Shown here: positions 24,402-34,600 of the stretch, piece after piece
Layout: each line of letters starts with the position of its first letter
Position numbering within the stretch: the first letter of the stretch is position 1
Source: Paenibacillus alginolyticus DSM 5050 = NBRC 15375
GTDB taxonomy: Bacteria; Bacillota; Bacilli; Paenibacillales; NBRC-103111
Direction: 5' to 3'
Assembly (NCBI RefSeq): GCF_000422905.1
Contig: NZ_AUGY01000075.1
Span: 1-42,399 of the forward strand
DNA length: 42,399 nucleotides
Translations under genes and position numbers: made by a program
Notes under the pieces: model-generated
What the model was told of the DNA's origin: nothing
The model's database searches: none
Seen by the model: the letters and a program-made list of their open reading frames with translations, nothing else

Positions 24402-25367
24402 ATGCTTTCACAACCAATCGCCAAAGCTGGAATCCGTGGAAGCGCTGAAGGGAAGGCTTCACGAAGATCGTTATGGAGGGATCTAAAGCGCCGGCCGTTT
24501 CTTTATATGCTGCTTATCCCCGTTATCGCCTACTTCATTGTTTTCAAGTACTTTCCCTTATACGGGGAAATCATTGCATTTAAGGAGTTTCGGCTGGCTG
24601 ACGGTATTTGGGGCAGTAAATGGGTGGGGCTGGAGCAGTTCAATCGGCTGCTGCACAGCAGTGATCTGTTCAAGATCGTTCGCAACACGCTCCTATTAAA
24701 TCTTTATGGACTTTGCATTGGTTTTCCTGTGCCGATCGTGCTCGCCATCATGCTGAACGAGGTTCGTGTGGAATGGTACAAGCGAGTTGTGCAGAACCTA
24801 CTGTATTTGCCGCATTTTTTATCGTGGATTATCCTCGGCACGATCGTCATCGGACTACTTTCCCCGGGCAGTGGGTTTATCAATTATGTCTTGAAGGCGT
24901 TCGGGTTTGAGCCGATCTATTTTATGGGAAACACCTTTTGGTGGCCTCTTGTCTATGTGTTCTCCGGCATATGGCGGGATGCAGGCTTCAGCACCATTCT
25001 TTATTTGGCGGCAATGTCCAGCATTGATCCGCATCTGTATGAAGCTGCCCGAATAGACGGTGGGGGCAAGATGCGACAAATATGGCATGTGACGCTTCCT
25101 GGCATCCGAAGTACGATAGCGCTAATGCTTGTTCTGCAAATGGGCCGTATGTTCGACGTTGGCTTCGAGCATGTTTGGGTGCTGACTAATCCAATGGTGA
25201 CCAGCGTTTCTGACGTGATGAGTACTTACATTTACAGACTTGGCCTCGTCAACCTGCAATACAGCTACACAACTGCGATTGGATTGGTGCAATCCCTCGT
25301 CGGCTTGATACTCGTGCTTTCGGTGAATCGCATCATTCGGGCGATGGGAGAGCGGGCGTTATGGTAG
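24402..25367 (+). CDS. Sugar ABC transporter permease, LplB type (system 2)
   Basis: A 321-residue permease from the ATG at 24402, about 8 bases after AAAGGAAGGTGAG; the upstream extension of the frame is not supported. It shows YMLLIPVIAYFIVFKYFPLYGEII, equivalent to the opening of the system 1 permease, and the EAA loop LYEAARIDGGGKMRQI. Six hydrophobic segments. It starts a second LplB/YtcP/binding-protein operon, followed here by a one-piece membrane AraC regulator rather than a two-component pair. The next gene starts 50 bases after this stop. Confidence 0.93.
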   Translation: MLSQPIAKAGIRGSAEGKASRRSLWRDLKRRPFLYMLLIPVIAYFIVFKYFPLYGEIIAFKEFRLADGIWGSKWVGLEQFNRLLHSSDLFKIVRNTLLLNLYGLCIGFPVPIVLAIMLNEVRVEWYKRVVQNLLYLPHFLSWIILGTIVIGLLSPGSGFINYVLKAFGFEPIYFMGNTFWWPLVYVFSGIWRDAGFSTILYLAAMSSIDPHLYEAARIDGGGKMRQIWHVTLPGIRSTIALMLVLQMGRMFDVGFEHVWVLTNPMVTSVSDVMSTYIYRLGLVNLQYSYTTAIGLVQSLVGLILVLSVNRIIRAMGERALW

Positions 25368-25417
25368 CGAAGGATGCAGCTGGAGGCAAATTCAATCACC
25401 GAAAGGAGGGGCTGCGG

Positions 25418-26287
25418 ATGGACATTTGGAAAGAGCGCGTGCCCCGCTTACTACTCTACCTCTTCTTAGCCATATGCACGTTCTCGACGTTATTCCCGTT
25501 TCTGAATGTGCTGGCGGTTTCCCTTAGCTCAGGCGAAGCCATACGTGCCGGCAACGTTTCGATATGGCCAAGACATTTGACGTGGGATGCCTATCGCAAC
25601 TTGATTGATGACGGGCAGCTGTTCGTAGCGATGAAAAATACGGTTGTGATGACCGTTGTAGGCACATCACTAAACATGCTGGTTACGATCATGGCGGCTT
25701 ACCCGCTGTCGAAAATGGATTTGCGTGGACGGGGTCCTGTCCTTGGTATGATTATTTTCACGATGCTATTCAGTGGAGGGCTGATCCCTCAGTTTCTACT
25801 CATTAAAAGCTTGGGACTTATGAATACGTATTGGTCGCTTTGGTTGTCTGGCCTTATCAGCACGTACAATTTGTTCGTCCTGAAGACGTTCTTCGAAGGG
25901 CTGCCGAGTGAGCTTGAGGAATCGGCATCCATCGATGGGGCGAAGGACTGGGTCGTGCTTGTGCGGATCGTTCTTCCGCTGGCACTTCCGGTTATCGCAG
26001 CATTGACGCTCTTCTACGCGGTGGGGTGGTGGAACGCATATTACAACGTGCTCATTTTTATTAAAAGCTCAACCCAAATGTCTCTGATGGTGAAGCTTTA
26101 CCAGATGATCGATAACCTCGATCCGGCACTGCTGGTCGGGGATTCTGCGAACGCGAACAACACGCTGCCGCCGGAAGGTGTGCGTGCGGGAGCCGCTATG
26201 CTGGCTTCTCTGCCGATTCTGATTATTTATCCGTTTCTGCAAAAATATTTCGTGAAGGGCGTTTTAATGGGCTCCGTCAAAGGCTAG
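25418..26287 (+). CDS. Sugar ABC transporter permease, YtcP type (system 2)
   Basis: A 289-residue permease starting at the ATG at 25418, 8 bases after GAAAGGAGG; an upstream extension of 19 codons overlaps the preceding gene and lacks a ribosome binding site. It carries TMLFSGGLIPQFLLIKSLGLMNTYW, the EAA loop LEESASIDGAKDWVVL and the tail FLQKYFVKGVLMGSVKG, all aligned with the system 1 counterpart. It pairs with the upstream LplB-like protein. Confidence 0.93.
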   Translation: MDIWKERVPRLLLYLFLAICTFSTLFPFLNVLAVSLSSGEAIRAGNVSIWPRHLTWDAYRNLIDDGQLFVAMKNTVVMTVVGTSLNMLVTIMAAYPLSKMDLRGRGPVLGMIIFTMLFSGGLIPQFLLIKSLGLMNTYWSLWLSGLISTYNLFVLKTFFEGLPSELEESASIDGAKDWVVLVRIVLPLALPVIAALTLFYAVGWWNAYYNVLIFIKSSTQMSLMVKLYQMIDNLDPALLVGDSANANNTLPPEGVRAGAAMLASLPILIIYPFLQKYFVKGVLMGSVKG

Positions 26288-26370
26288 CTTATTTAACGTC
26301 AGTTATTAGCTCCGTTCATAATGGCGCTAAACGCCTTGTGATATAATTATTCCATGTGGGAGGTCATCGT

Positions 26371-27984
26371 ATGAAGAGTATGAAGAGTATGAAGAGAACA
26401 AAACGATGGGTGTTAGGTTCAACGATTTTGGCAATGACGCTGGGAGCAGCCTTAACTGGCTGCAGTAAAACGGAGCAAGGAGCCAGCAGCAGTTCAGCCC
26501 CGTCAGCAGCAAGTAAGACGGAGGACAAGTACGATAAGCTGCCGAGGAGCGTTAGCGTTTCCATGTACGATCGAGGCGCAGTCGCCGCAGAAGAAGGGTC
26601 CTACGAACAGAATCGCTGGACCAAGTGGATTCAGGAACAGTCAGGCGTTCAGGTCAAGTATGTGCCGGTTCCCCGCAACCAGGCGCAGGATAAGCTGAAT
26701 ACGCTGATTGCCTCTGGCGAAGCGCCGGATCTGATCTGGGATTATGACCGCAATTATATCGGTACGCTCGTCTCACAGGGCGTCGTCCAACCGATCGATG
26801 ACTACATCAACCAATACAGTACGGTAATTAAGAATTATATCAACGAAAATCCGGAATTAAAGCCGCTGATGACATTCGACGGTAAAATATATGGGATCAC
26901 AACAAAACGGCCATTAAACGGCCTAGCCAATGGTGGCATGTGGATCCGGCAGGATTGGCTGGACAAGGTTGGCATGAAGGCGCCGACGACGGAGGAAGAA
27001 TTTTTTGCAGTGACGAAAGCATTCAAGGAAAAGGGTTTATCCGGGAATACGAACGCACCTGTTGTTTCCATGTTTGTCTGGCCTAACGTGATCGCTGGTC
27101 TTTATGCGACACATAGCACGCAGTGGTACCTCGATGGGGGTAAAATGATGAATGCGAACCTCGTTGACCGCAACGTTGGTGCACTTACTTTTGAACGTAA
27201 GCTATACGAGAACGGGTATATCGATAAGGAATATTTGACAGATAAAAATAGCCAGAAGATGATGGCTGACTGGGCGCAAGGTAAAACAGGCATCCTGATC
27301 GGCACCGTCGGCAATGGCATTGACACTTATATGAAGGATTTGATGAAGAATTACCCAGATGCGAATCCGGTGCCATTAGCTGCTTTCTCGACGAAGTATG
27401 GCAAGTTTGGAGCCTATCAGGAAACGCAAGCAAGTATTTATGTCGCGTTCAATAAAAATATGAAAAATCCGAAGGCAGCGATCCAATATCTTGACTGGAT
27501 GCTCGATAAAGGCTGGTATACACTGTTAAACGGCACGGAGAATACGCATTTCAAATTGGTGAATGGTGTTCCACAGGTGCTGGATTCTGACAAAGTCAAG
27601 AAGGAAGTTGCGTATGCCGGTGAATATGCAATCTTAAGAAACGATGCCAAGACGTTTAAGCTGGAGGATTTGATGATCAAAGCCGCACAGGATCCGCTTT
27701 CGCAGCGCTGGGCGAAGCTGAATGCTGAAGCGATGAAGACGGCGCTTAGCGTACCGTTCCGTCGGGATATTCCGTTTTCGCCAAACTCGCCGGAAATCAG
27801 CAATGTGCTTGCGAGCATTGCGCCGAAGTTGACCGAGATCCGCACGAGAGCCATCATCAAAGGAGACATCACGCCAGAGCAAGCGCTTGATATGATGCGT
27901 AAAGAGTACAAGAACGCTGGCGGAGACAAGGCAGATCAAATCGCGCAAGAATGGTACGAAAAGAATAAAGCGAATTTCAAATAA
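26371..27984 (+). CDS. Extracellular sugar-binding lipoprotein (system 2)
   Basis: A 537-residue binding protein from the ATG at 26371, with GTGGGAGGT 6 bases upstream. The signal peptide ends in the lipobox ALTGC with C31. The mature protein opens with a Ser/Ala linker and contains GEAPDLIWDYDRNYI, GKIYGITTKRPL and WIRQDWLDKVGMKAPTTEEEF, typical of LplA/YtcQ-like proteins. The first 27 bases are a triplicated 9-bp unit (ATGAAGAGT), offering three start codons in one frame. Sequence identity to the system 1 protein looks low, so a different ligand is likely. Confidence 0.92.
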   Translation: MKSMKSMKRTKRWVLGSTILAMTLGAALTGCSKTEQGASSSSAPSAASKTEDKYDKLPRSVSVSMYDRGAVAAEEGSYEQNRWTKWIQEQSGVQVKYVPVPRNQAQDKLNTLIASGEAPDLIWDYDRNYIGTLVSQGVVQPIDDYINQYSTVIKNYINENPELKPLMTFDGKIYGITTKRPLNGLANGGMWIRQDWLDKVGMKAPTTEEEFFAVTKAFKEKGLSGNTNAPVVSMFVWPNVIAGLYATHSTQWYLDGGKMMNANLVDRNVGALTFERKLYENGYIDKEYLTDKNSQKMMADWAQGKTGILIGTVGNGIDTYMKDLMKNYPDANPVPLAAFSTKYGKFGAYQETQASIYVAFNKNMKNPKAAIQYLDWMLDKGWYTLLNGTENTHFKLVNGVPQVLDSDKVKKEVAYAGEYAILRNDAKTFKLEDLMIKAAQDPLSQRWAKLNAEAMKTALSVPFRRDIPFSPNSPEISNVLASIAPKLTEIRTRAIIKGDITPEQALDMMRKEYKNAGGDKADQIAQEWYEKNKANFK

Positions 27985-28059
27985 CTCAATGTGGGAATAA
28001 ATGGGGTCTTATTGGTCCCGTTATTTCCTCGTTTATCGATAATTCAAGGGGGCAGAGGC

Positions 28060-30417
28060 ATGTTTTGGCGACAAAAGAGAAGCCGTTCGAAGCGAGCAAT
28101 GTCGATTATTTTGCTTTTTTTAAGCCTATGCATTGTTTCGACGGCTAGCCTGTCTTATTTCATCACGACCGATCATCTGCAGGCAGAAGTTGAGCAAACG
28201 AACATGTCGCTGCTCCACGAGGTAAACGGTAAACTGCTGTTGGTGCTGAAGGCGATCGACTCGGAAACGATGCAATTTTTGCGCAGCCGTGATATGAGGA
28301 CCTTTATGGAGGACGATGCTGCTGATCAGCAGGACACGATCAATATCAACACGCGAATCGCCGATATGCTGCTGAGCAATGATACCATTTTTTCAATCGA
28401 TCTGTATTCCTATGCGAAGAAGCGCTGGTCGCAGACGAACCCGTTTCAGACGCCGGAACCAGGCCCCGATTATCAATGGATTAGTGCGTTTGAGCGATAC
28501 AAAGGCTTTTATCAGTGGGTCGGCACGCGCAAGCTGTCCATCGACGATTCGGGTAACATTCGGCACAACGTCATGACGCTCATTCGCTCCTATCCGCTTA
28601 CACACGGGGAAGGATACCGGAAAGGTGCGGTTGCTTTCAATGTCGATGAACGATCCATTTACAATCTGATCAAAAATGCGATTGATCCTTCTCTCGGCTA
28701 CTTGTTTCTAGCTGATGCGCAGGGAACGGTTCTTAGTCATTCTGATAAATCGTTGATCGGCACGCAAACAGAAGAGCTGCTTTGGTCCAAAGAAATGAAC
28801 GAGCGGGATGAAGGGATGTTCCGTACGAAAATGAACGGGATCAACAGAACCGTCTTTTACATGAAGAGTCCGTATACGGGTTGGGAAATCATTAGCGTGG
28901 TGTCTGATTCTGAGCTCAGCAAGCCGCTGGTACAGGTGCGAAACACATTGTTTGGCATTTCGATCGTTCTTCTGCTTCTTGCAGGCGGTATGTCAGTGGT
29001 GTTAAACAGCTGGATGTTCCGGCCTGTGAATCGGGTTCTCTCGAATGTGACGAAACAGCTGCAGGCGTATGGCGGATATGAAAGAAAAGATGAGCATACG
29101 GCAGACGACGAATTCAGCGGCATCGAAGTTTCCTTGTCGTACATTTTGGCGGACAGCAGTCGCATGTACAGGCAAATGCGTGAAACACAGCCGGTTATCA
29201 AATGGCGGCTTGTGATGGATGCGCTGATCGGGGCTCGCAAAAATCCGGGCGAGCTGTTGCCCAGCCTTGCAGCGATCGGATTTCCGCTGCATGCGATGCA
29301 GTATATCGCGATGGCTGCCGAGTTCGATGGAAAGTCGGGGATTGCCACTCCGCAGGATCTTCATTTATATAGCTACGCGCTATGCAATGTGGCGGAGGAG
29401 ATGATCAACACCGAGTACCGAGGGATCGCCATTGAAGCGCGGGACGGCCTGGTGGTTATTGTAATCAGCTTTGACGATGAAGACGGGGAAGCGAATCTAC
29501 TGCGGGCGCTGGCGGTTGCCGAGATGATCAAGAGCTACGTGGAAGAACAGTTCAAACAGACGATTTCGATTGGACTAGGCCGCATGACGCAAGATTTGGG
29601 CGCGCTTCAGCATTCGTATCACGACGCGATGTCGGCGCTGTCGTACAAAATGATTCTCGGCGGCAACACAATTATCTCCAGCGAAGATATTCGGGAACCT
29701 GCGAGCGGGGAGTTTATGCGCTTGCTTGGCATGACGGATGGGATTGTTGACTCGCTGCGGATGACAGATGGCGAGAAGATGACGAAGCAGACGGAGCGTT
29801 GGTTCGGCGAAATGGCTGGTAGCGGCGCTGCACCTGATATGATTCGCCAGCTTGTTGTTCATTTTATGATGAAGGCAGCTAAAGCGGTAGGCGAGATCGA
29901 TCCGGCACTGCTTGAAGAGGCGCCATCGCATCGACTATTCGATCTGCTGAGCCAGTATGAAAGCATCCATGAGTTATCGGATTACGTCATCGAGCAGCTT
30001 GGCCGATACGCAGGGCTAATTGAGGAGAGACGAAGCAATCGAGAGCGAAACGACGTTGTCGAGCGGATTACCGCTTTTATTGATGCCCACTATATGCACA
30101 GCGATTTATCATTGAATTATTTGGCAAGCGAGTTCAAGCTGAGCGTGTCGCATGTGAGCCGAATATTCAAGGAGCAAACGGAAAGAAATTTCATTGATTA
30201 TTTGATGGATATTCGCATGAGGAAAGCGAAGGAGTTGCTCGCCGGTTCCGATATGCTGATCCGCGATGTATCGGGGGCGGTCGGCTACACGAACGTCAAC
30301 AGCTTCGTGCGAATTTTTAAGAAAAGTACCGGATTTACCCCAGGTGAATATCGGGAGCGGGAGCAAGCGTCGCTAAGAGAAGCCGACGGTGCTAATGATA
30401 CCGATGATGCCGAATAA
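28060..30417 (+). CDS. Membrane-bound AraC-family regulator with Cache-like sensor (system 2)
   Basis: A 785-residue one-component sensor-regulator starting at the ATG at 28060, after AAGGGGG; the frame's earlier ATG at 27991 has no ribosome binding site. The order is a membrane helix near residues 15-37, an extracytoplasmic sensor to about 295, a second helix near 296-320, a cytoplasmic linker with a YesN/AraC-associated middle region (about 380-640), and an AraC double helix-turn-helix at about 665-770 (DLSLNYLASEFKLSVSHVSRIFKEQ, then VGYTNVNSFVRIFKKSTGFTPGEYR). It likely senses the imported sugar outside and switches on this operon. Confidence 0.9.
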   Translation: MFWRQKRSRSKRAMSIILLFLSLCIVSTASLSYFITTDHLQAEVEQTNMSLLHEVNGKLLLVLKAIDSETMQFLRSRDMRTFMEDDAADQQDTININTRIADMLLSNDTIFSIDLYSYAKKRWSQTNPFQTPEPGPDYQWISAFERYKGFYQWVGTRKLSIDDSGNIRHNVMTLIRSYPLTHGEGYRKGAVAFNVDERSIYNLIKNAIDPSLGYLFLADAQGTVLSHSDKSLIGTQTEELLWSKEMNERDEGMFRTKMNGINRTVFYMKSPYTGWEIISVVSDSELSKPLVQVRNTLFGISIVLLLLAGGMSVVLNSWMFRPVNRVLSNVTKQLQAYGGYERKDEHTADDEFSGIEVSLSYILADSSRMYRQMRETQPVIKWRLVMDALIGARKNPGELLPSLAAIGFPLHAMQYIAMAAEFDGKSGIATPQDLHLYSYALCNVAEEMINTEYRGIAIEARDGLVVIVISFDDEDGEANLLRALAVAEMIKSYVEEQFKQTISIGLGRMTQDLGALQHSYHDAMSALSYKMILGGNTIISSEDIREPASGEFMRLLGMTDGIVDSLRMTDGEKMTKQTERWFGEMAGSGAAPDMIRQLVVHFMMKAAKAVGEIDPALLEEAPSHRLFDLLSQYESIHELSDYVIEQLGRYAGLIEERRSNRERNDVVERITAFIDAHYMHSDLSLNYLASEFKLSVSHVSRIFKEQTERNFIDYLMDIRMRKAKELLAGSDMLIRDVSGAVGYTNVNSFVRIFKKSTGFTPGEYREREQASLREADGANDTDDAE

Positions 30418-30440
30418 GAATGCAACAGGAGGTATGGACG

Positions 30441-31535
30441 ATGCTGAAGTGTACATCGTTTACAGATACAATCACGGGGCTGCCGATCCTCGCACTTGGC
30501 TCGGAAGTAGGCGATACAGGTCATCTTTATTTTACGGCGATGTCCTGGTTGTCGAACAGCCGACATCTAATTGTGCACACGGACATGGACCGGGAGAAGT
30601 GGACGGGTAACATCGTGCGTTTCGATACGGAAACGGGTGATGTGCAGGTGCTGGAAGAAGGCCTGACTTGGGGAAGCGGGGTCGTTTCGTGCGATGATAT
30701 CTTATATTTATTGGACAAGAATGAGCTATACGCAATTGATGCGTGGAGCGGGGAACGGCGTACGATTTGCAAGCTGGAAGAGCATTGCACGTTCTTTGGG
30801 CCGTTATCAATTACGAACGATGGCAAGGTGCTTGGTGTCTACTGGAAGGAGCAGCTTCTTCGATCCGAGGATAATGCGTCGCGGGAGGCTAATTGGGTGA
30901 TTGGCACCGTTCATACGTCGAGCGGGGAAGTATGCGAAGCAGCCCGTCCTTTGTTTGAGGAGCCTCATCCGGTAGCCAATCATGCTATGATCAACCCGGT
31001 TGATCCAGAGCAAGTGTTCTTTTCCCATGAAGGTGCTACGGAGCAAATTCCGGATCGGCTCTGGGTAGTCGATACGCGAACCGGAGACATGCGCAACCTC
31101 TTTTCGCAGAAAAGGGAGGAGAGCGGACGGCCAGTCGAGTATGTTGGGCATGAAATTTGGGCGTTCGACGGCAGTGGACTGTACTTCGTAAAATATCCGC
31201 ATAGTCCGGATAAACCGACAGGCGTATATTTCGTAGATCGTCAGGGCGAGCGGCACGAGTTCATTAACGGAGACTACAGATATTGGCATGTCGGCATCAG
31301 TCCCGACGGCCGATATGCGGTGGCGGATACGCAGGAGCCCGGTATTTCCAAAATCGTGCTCATCAACACGGCTACGAAACAGTCCGAGCTGTTATGCGAG
31401 CTGCCTTGCCGTGGGATGCATCCTGGACACCCGCATCCATCGTTTAGTCCGGACAGCCGTAAGGTTACCTTCACATTTTCGGATGAGCATGATCGGCTCC
31501 ATGTCGGGATTATGGACATTAGCGACCGATTGTAG
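30441..31535 (+). CDS. Oligogalacturonate-lyase-like beta-propeller protein
   Basis: A 364-residue cytoplasmic protein from the ATG at 30441, 8 bases after GGAGG (an ATG at 30420 precedes the ribosome binding site). It has repeated TolB/PD40-type blades such as NIVRFDTETGDVQVLEEG and RLWVVDTRTGDMRNLF. The segments ANHAMINPVDPEQVFFSHEG and VGHEIWAFDGSGLYFV resemble the active-site region of the PL22 oligogalacturonate lyases, where conserved His residues bind metal and act in catalysis. PL22 proteins are the likeliest relatives, but without alignment I cannot confirm every catalytic residue. It is the last gene of the system 2 operon and suggests a uronate-containing ligand. Confidence 0.7.
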   Translation: MLKCTSFTDTITGLPILALGSEVGDTGHLYFTAMSWLSNSRHLIVHTDMDREKWTGNIVRFDTETGDVQVLEEGLTWGSGVVSCDDILYLLDKNELYAIDAWSGERRTICKLEEHCTFFGPLSITNDGKVLGVYWKEQLLRSEDNASREANWVIGTVHTSSGEVCEAARPLFEEPHPVANHAMINPVDPEQVFFSHEGATEQIPDRLWVVDTRTGDMRNLFSQKREESGRPVEYVGHEIWAFDGSGLYFVKYPHSPDKPTGVYFVDRQGERHEFINGDYRYWHVGISPDGRYAVADTQEPGISKIVLINTATKQSELLCELPCRGMHPGHPHPSFSPDSRKVTFTFSDEHDRLHVGIMDISDRL

Positions 31536-31583
31536 CTAGGTGAGTATTCGCGAGTGGCGATTGCGTTAAAGCACAATGATAGG

Positions 31584-31608
31584 CCTGCATGATCGAGAAT
31601 CATGCAGG
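31584..31608. other. Perfect 10-bp stem-loop after the lyase-like gene
   Basis: CCTGCATGAT-5-ATCATGCAGG. There is no T-run after it, so it is more likely a mRNA 3' structure, a binding site or an element of the next promoter region than a classical terminator. Confidence 0.5.
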
Positions 31609-31661
31609 TGTGGGGATGGAGATGAGCAAGCATAGTTAGGCTGCCGGTGTTGGCATATTAG

Positions 31662-31675
31662 TGAAAACGCTTTCA
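31662..31675 (+). promoter_or_regulatory. CcpA cre site before the secreted glycosidase
   Basis: TGAAAACGCTTTCA matches the catabolite-responsive element consensus TGWAANCGNTNWCA at every position. It lies 24-37 bases upstream of the start codon, where CcpA binding would block transcription when a preferred sugar is available. Confidence 0.85.
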
Positions 31676-31698
31676 AAAATGAGAGGGAGTGAGTTTAC

Positions 31699-34600
31699 TT
31701 GGTGATAAAAAAATGGATGTTAAGCCTTATGCTGATTTCGTTATTGTTTACCTCACCTTTGTTTGGACTACGATCATTAGACAACACGACCGTTTATGCG
31801 GCAGACACATTACAAAATGCAACGATTGGCGGATTTGAAAGCGATGAAGAACTTTGGAATTTCAGCTTGGGCACCGAGTTTCCCGGAGCCAAAGGTGAGT
31901 ATGTACGGGATGCGTCGGCTCCGAGATCTGGGACCTTTTCGGGGAAGCTACACGGTGATTTCAGTACGGGCGGCAAATATGTGGCCATCAGTAAAAATTT
32001 TCTGCCCTTGGATATGCGGAAGCTGGAGTTTTGGCTTAAGTCGGCCGACGCCTCCGCGGTCACGCTTCGGGTGACTGATTCGACCGGACAGGTGCATCAG
32101 CGGAAGATCGCGCTGGCGAATGCCAATTGGCAGAAGATCGAGATCAGCACCTTCAACATTGGCACGAACTATCTCCATTTCGGCGGCGCCAACGACGGCA
32201 AATGGCACGGTCCCGCTATTGGCATCTCCTTTTTGCTGGAGAAGTCCAACTTGATCGGCGGCAAAACGAGCGGAGACGCTTGGATCGACGATGTGTCGGT
32301 AACTGCGCCGCCTCAGGAGACCGTATGGGAGAACACCATCGGCACCTTCGAGAACGGCTTCGACATATGGACGCTGGCCTCGCAAGGCGGAGCCAAGGGC
32401 GAATATATACGGGATACGGCCGAGGTCAAGTCGGGGGCTTACTCAGGCAAGATGAGCGGGAATTTCAGCGCCGGCGGGCTGAATGTTTCGCTCGGACGAA
32501 GCTTTTCTACGCCTATGGATATGAAGAAACTGGCGTTTTGGGTCAAAACGGCCGATTATGCTGTGGTCCTGCTTCTGATGAAGGATTCGACCGGGCAGGT
32601 GCATCAGCAGAAAATTGCCTTGGCACCTACCGGGGATTGGCAGAAAATAGAAGTGTTCAAGTTTAACGGCGGCACGAGCTATCTTCATTATAACGGGGCA
32701 AACGACGGGGTATGGCATGGTCCCGCCCAGGCAATCGGGCTCTTGGTGGAGAAGTCCGGTCTGGTCGGCGGCAAAACAAGCGGGGATATCCGCTTCGACA
32801 ATGTCGTTGCGACCGGTTCCTTCCCGGATTTGTCCATCCAGCAGTCCCGGATGGGGAATGTCTTCTTGGCGAATGAGTCTGCAGCCTTTCCTCTTGCAAC
32901 TAGGGGAGACACTGTAAGTTGGAGTGTATATGATCATTTGGATCATCAAGTATTGGCAGGCAGTGAGGGGGTGCAGGATGGGCAGTTGAATTTGACGGTT
33001 CCTATACAGCAGCTTGGTTATTATAAGCTATCGCTTGCTGCGAAGAAGGACGGTCAAACGATTAAGAGTGCGGATGTTTCGTTTGCCCGCTTAGCCGCTG
33101 ATGATCCTACCTTAGTGAACAACTCTCCGTTCGGGGTAGCCACTCATCTTGCAAGAACAAGCGCCGGATGGACACCTGAGTTAAGTACATTATTGAAACG
33201 TGCCGGATCCAAAAATTTCCGTGACGAAATCACATGGGTAGATGTTGAATACGAAAAAGGGAAATACCAGAAGCCGACGGGCCGCGATGCCTTTATGCGG
33301 AAAACGCAGCAAGATGGACTGAAGCCGTTCATCACCCTCGACTTCACCAATCCGTTTTACGATCAGGATAGTACGCCCTATTCAGATGATGGCCGTCAGG
33401 GGTTTGCCAATTATGGTAAGGCGTTGCTGGACTTATACGGCAATCAGATGGAATGGGTGGAAGTCTACAATGAGTTTAACGGTGGGTTCGGCGATCGGGG
33501 GAACGGTCCAGCAGATTCACGTCCGGACTATTATTTCAAGCTGCTGAAGAAGACCTATGAGACGGTGAAAGCCGCCAGACCGGACGTCACGGTTGTCGGA
33601 ATGGCAACGGCTGTAGATATACCTTGGATGGAAGAAGTGTTTAAGCTTGGCGGACTCCAATACATGGACACTGTTTCCATCCATCCGTACAATCGAACGT
33701 CGGATGGCATGCTGCAAGCCATCCTTGATGCGAAAAACTTGATTCGGACTTATAACCAGGGTCAAGACAAACCGCTTTGGATTACGGAAGTCGGCTGGCC
33801 GACTCATATTGGCGCCACGGGCGTAGTCGAAAAAACGCAAGCAGATTACTTGGTGCGTGCTTATGTGCAAGCGCTGGGTGCCGGTGTCGAGAAAGTATTC
33901 TGGTACGATTTGATGAATGATGGCATGCAAGCCGACTATGGCGAAAATAATTTCGGCCTCATTCGCCATCAGGACGACCCCAAAGGCCAGTTCACGCCGA
34001 AACCCGCCTATGCGGCTTACGGGGCGATGACCCGAGAATTGCTAGGCGCTTCATTCGTTGAACAGGAAACAGTCGGCACGGGCATTACCAGCTACAGATT
34101 TGATAAAAACGGCCAGAAGCTAAGGGTTGTTTGGGCTAATACCCCTGTGCAGGCAGCCATTCAAACGAATTCGCCGATTCAGGTCACGGATATTATGGGG
34201 AACACGGAAACCTTCACGCCGCTTCATGGCAAGGTGTATATGACACTAACCGCGGAACCCATCTACATCCAAAGCGACATTGACGGCATTGCGGTTGATT
34301 CGACGTTCGCTGTGACTGGGGCTGAGGCGGTAACCAGCGAGCCTGTTGCGCTAAAGGTAGAAGCAAATAATACATCCGCATCGCCTCTCGCTGCTTCATT
34401 CATGGTGGAAGGCTCGACATATCCTTTGTACGCGGGAGCCGGTCAGAAGACGTCGCAGCCATTTGCCCTGCCTGGATTGAGCCAGGAAGGCATTCGCTAT
34501 GTAACAGGTGATTTGACCGTGAGTGGGAACCGCATCGGAAGACTGAAGCATGCGATTCAGACCCTCCCTTCATACCGTGCGCGAATCATTCCTGTTATTA

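Noticed and set aside
31584..31608. The 10-bp stem-loop as a rho-independent terminator.
   Set aside because: The stem is perfect but followed by TGTGGGG rather than T residues, so it is listed only as a stem-loop.
32127..32949. Overlapping frames of up to 179 residues on both strands within the secreted glycosidase gene.
   Set aside because: They lie in GC-rich repeated binding modules and show no domain, ribosome binding site or signal peptide.
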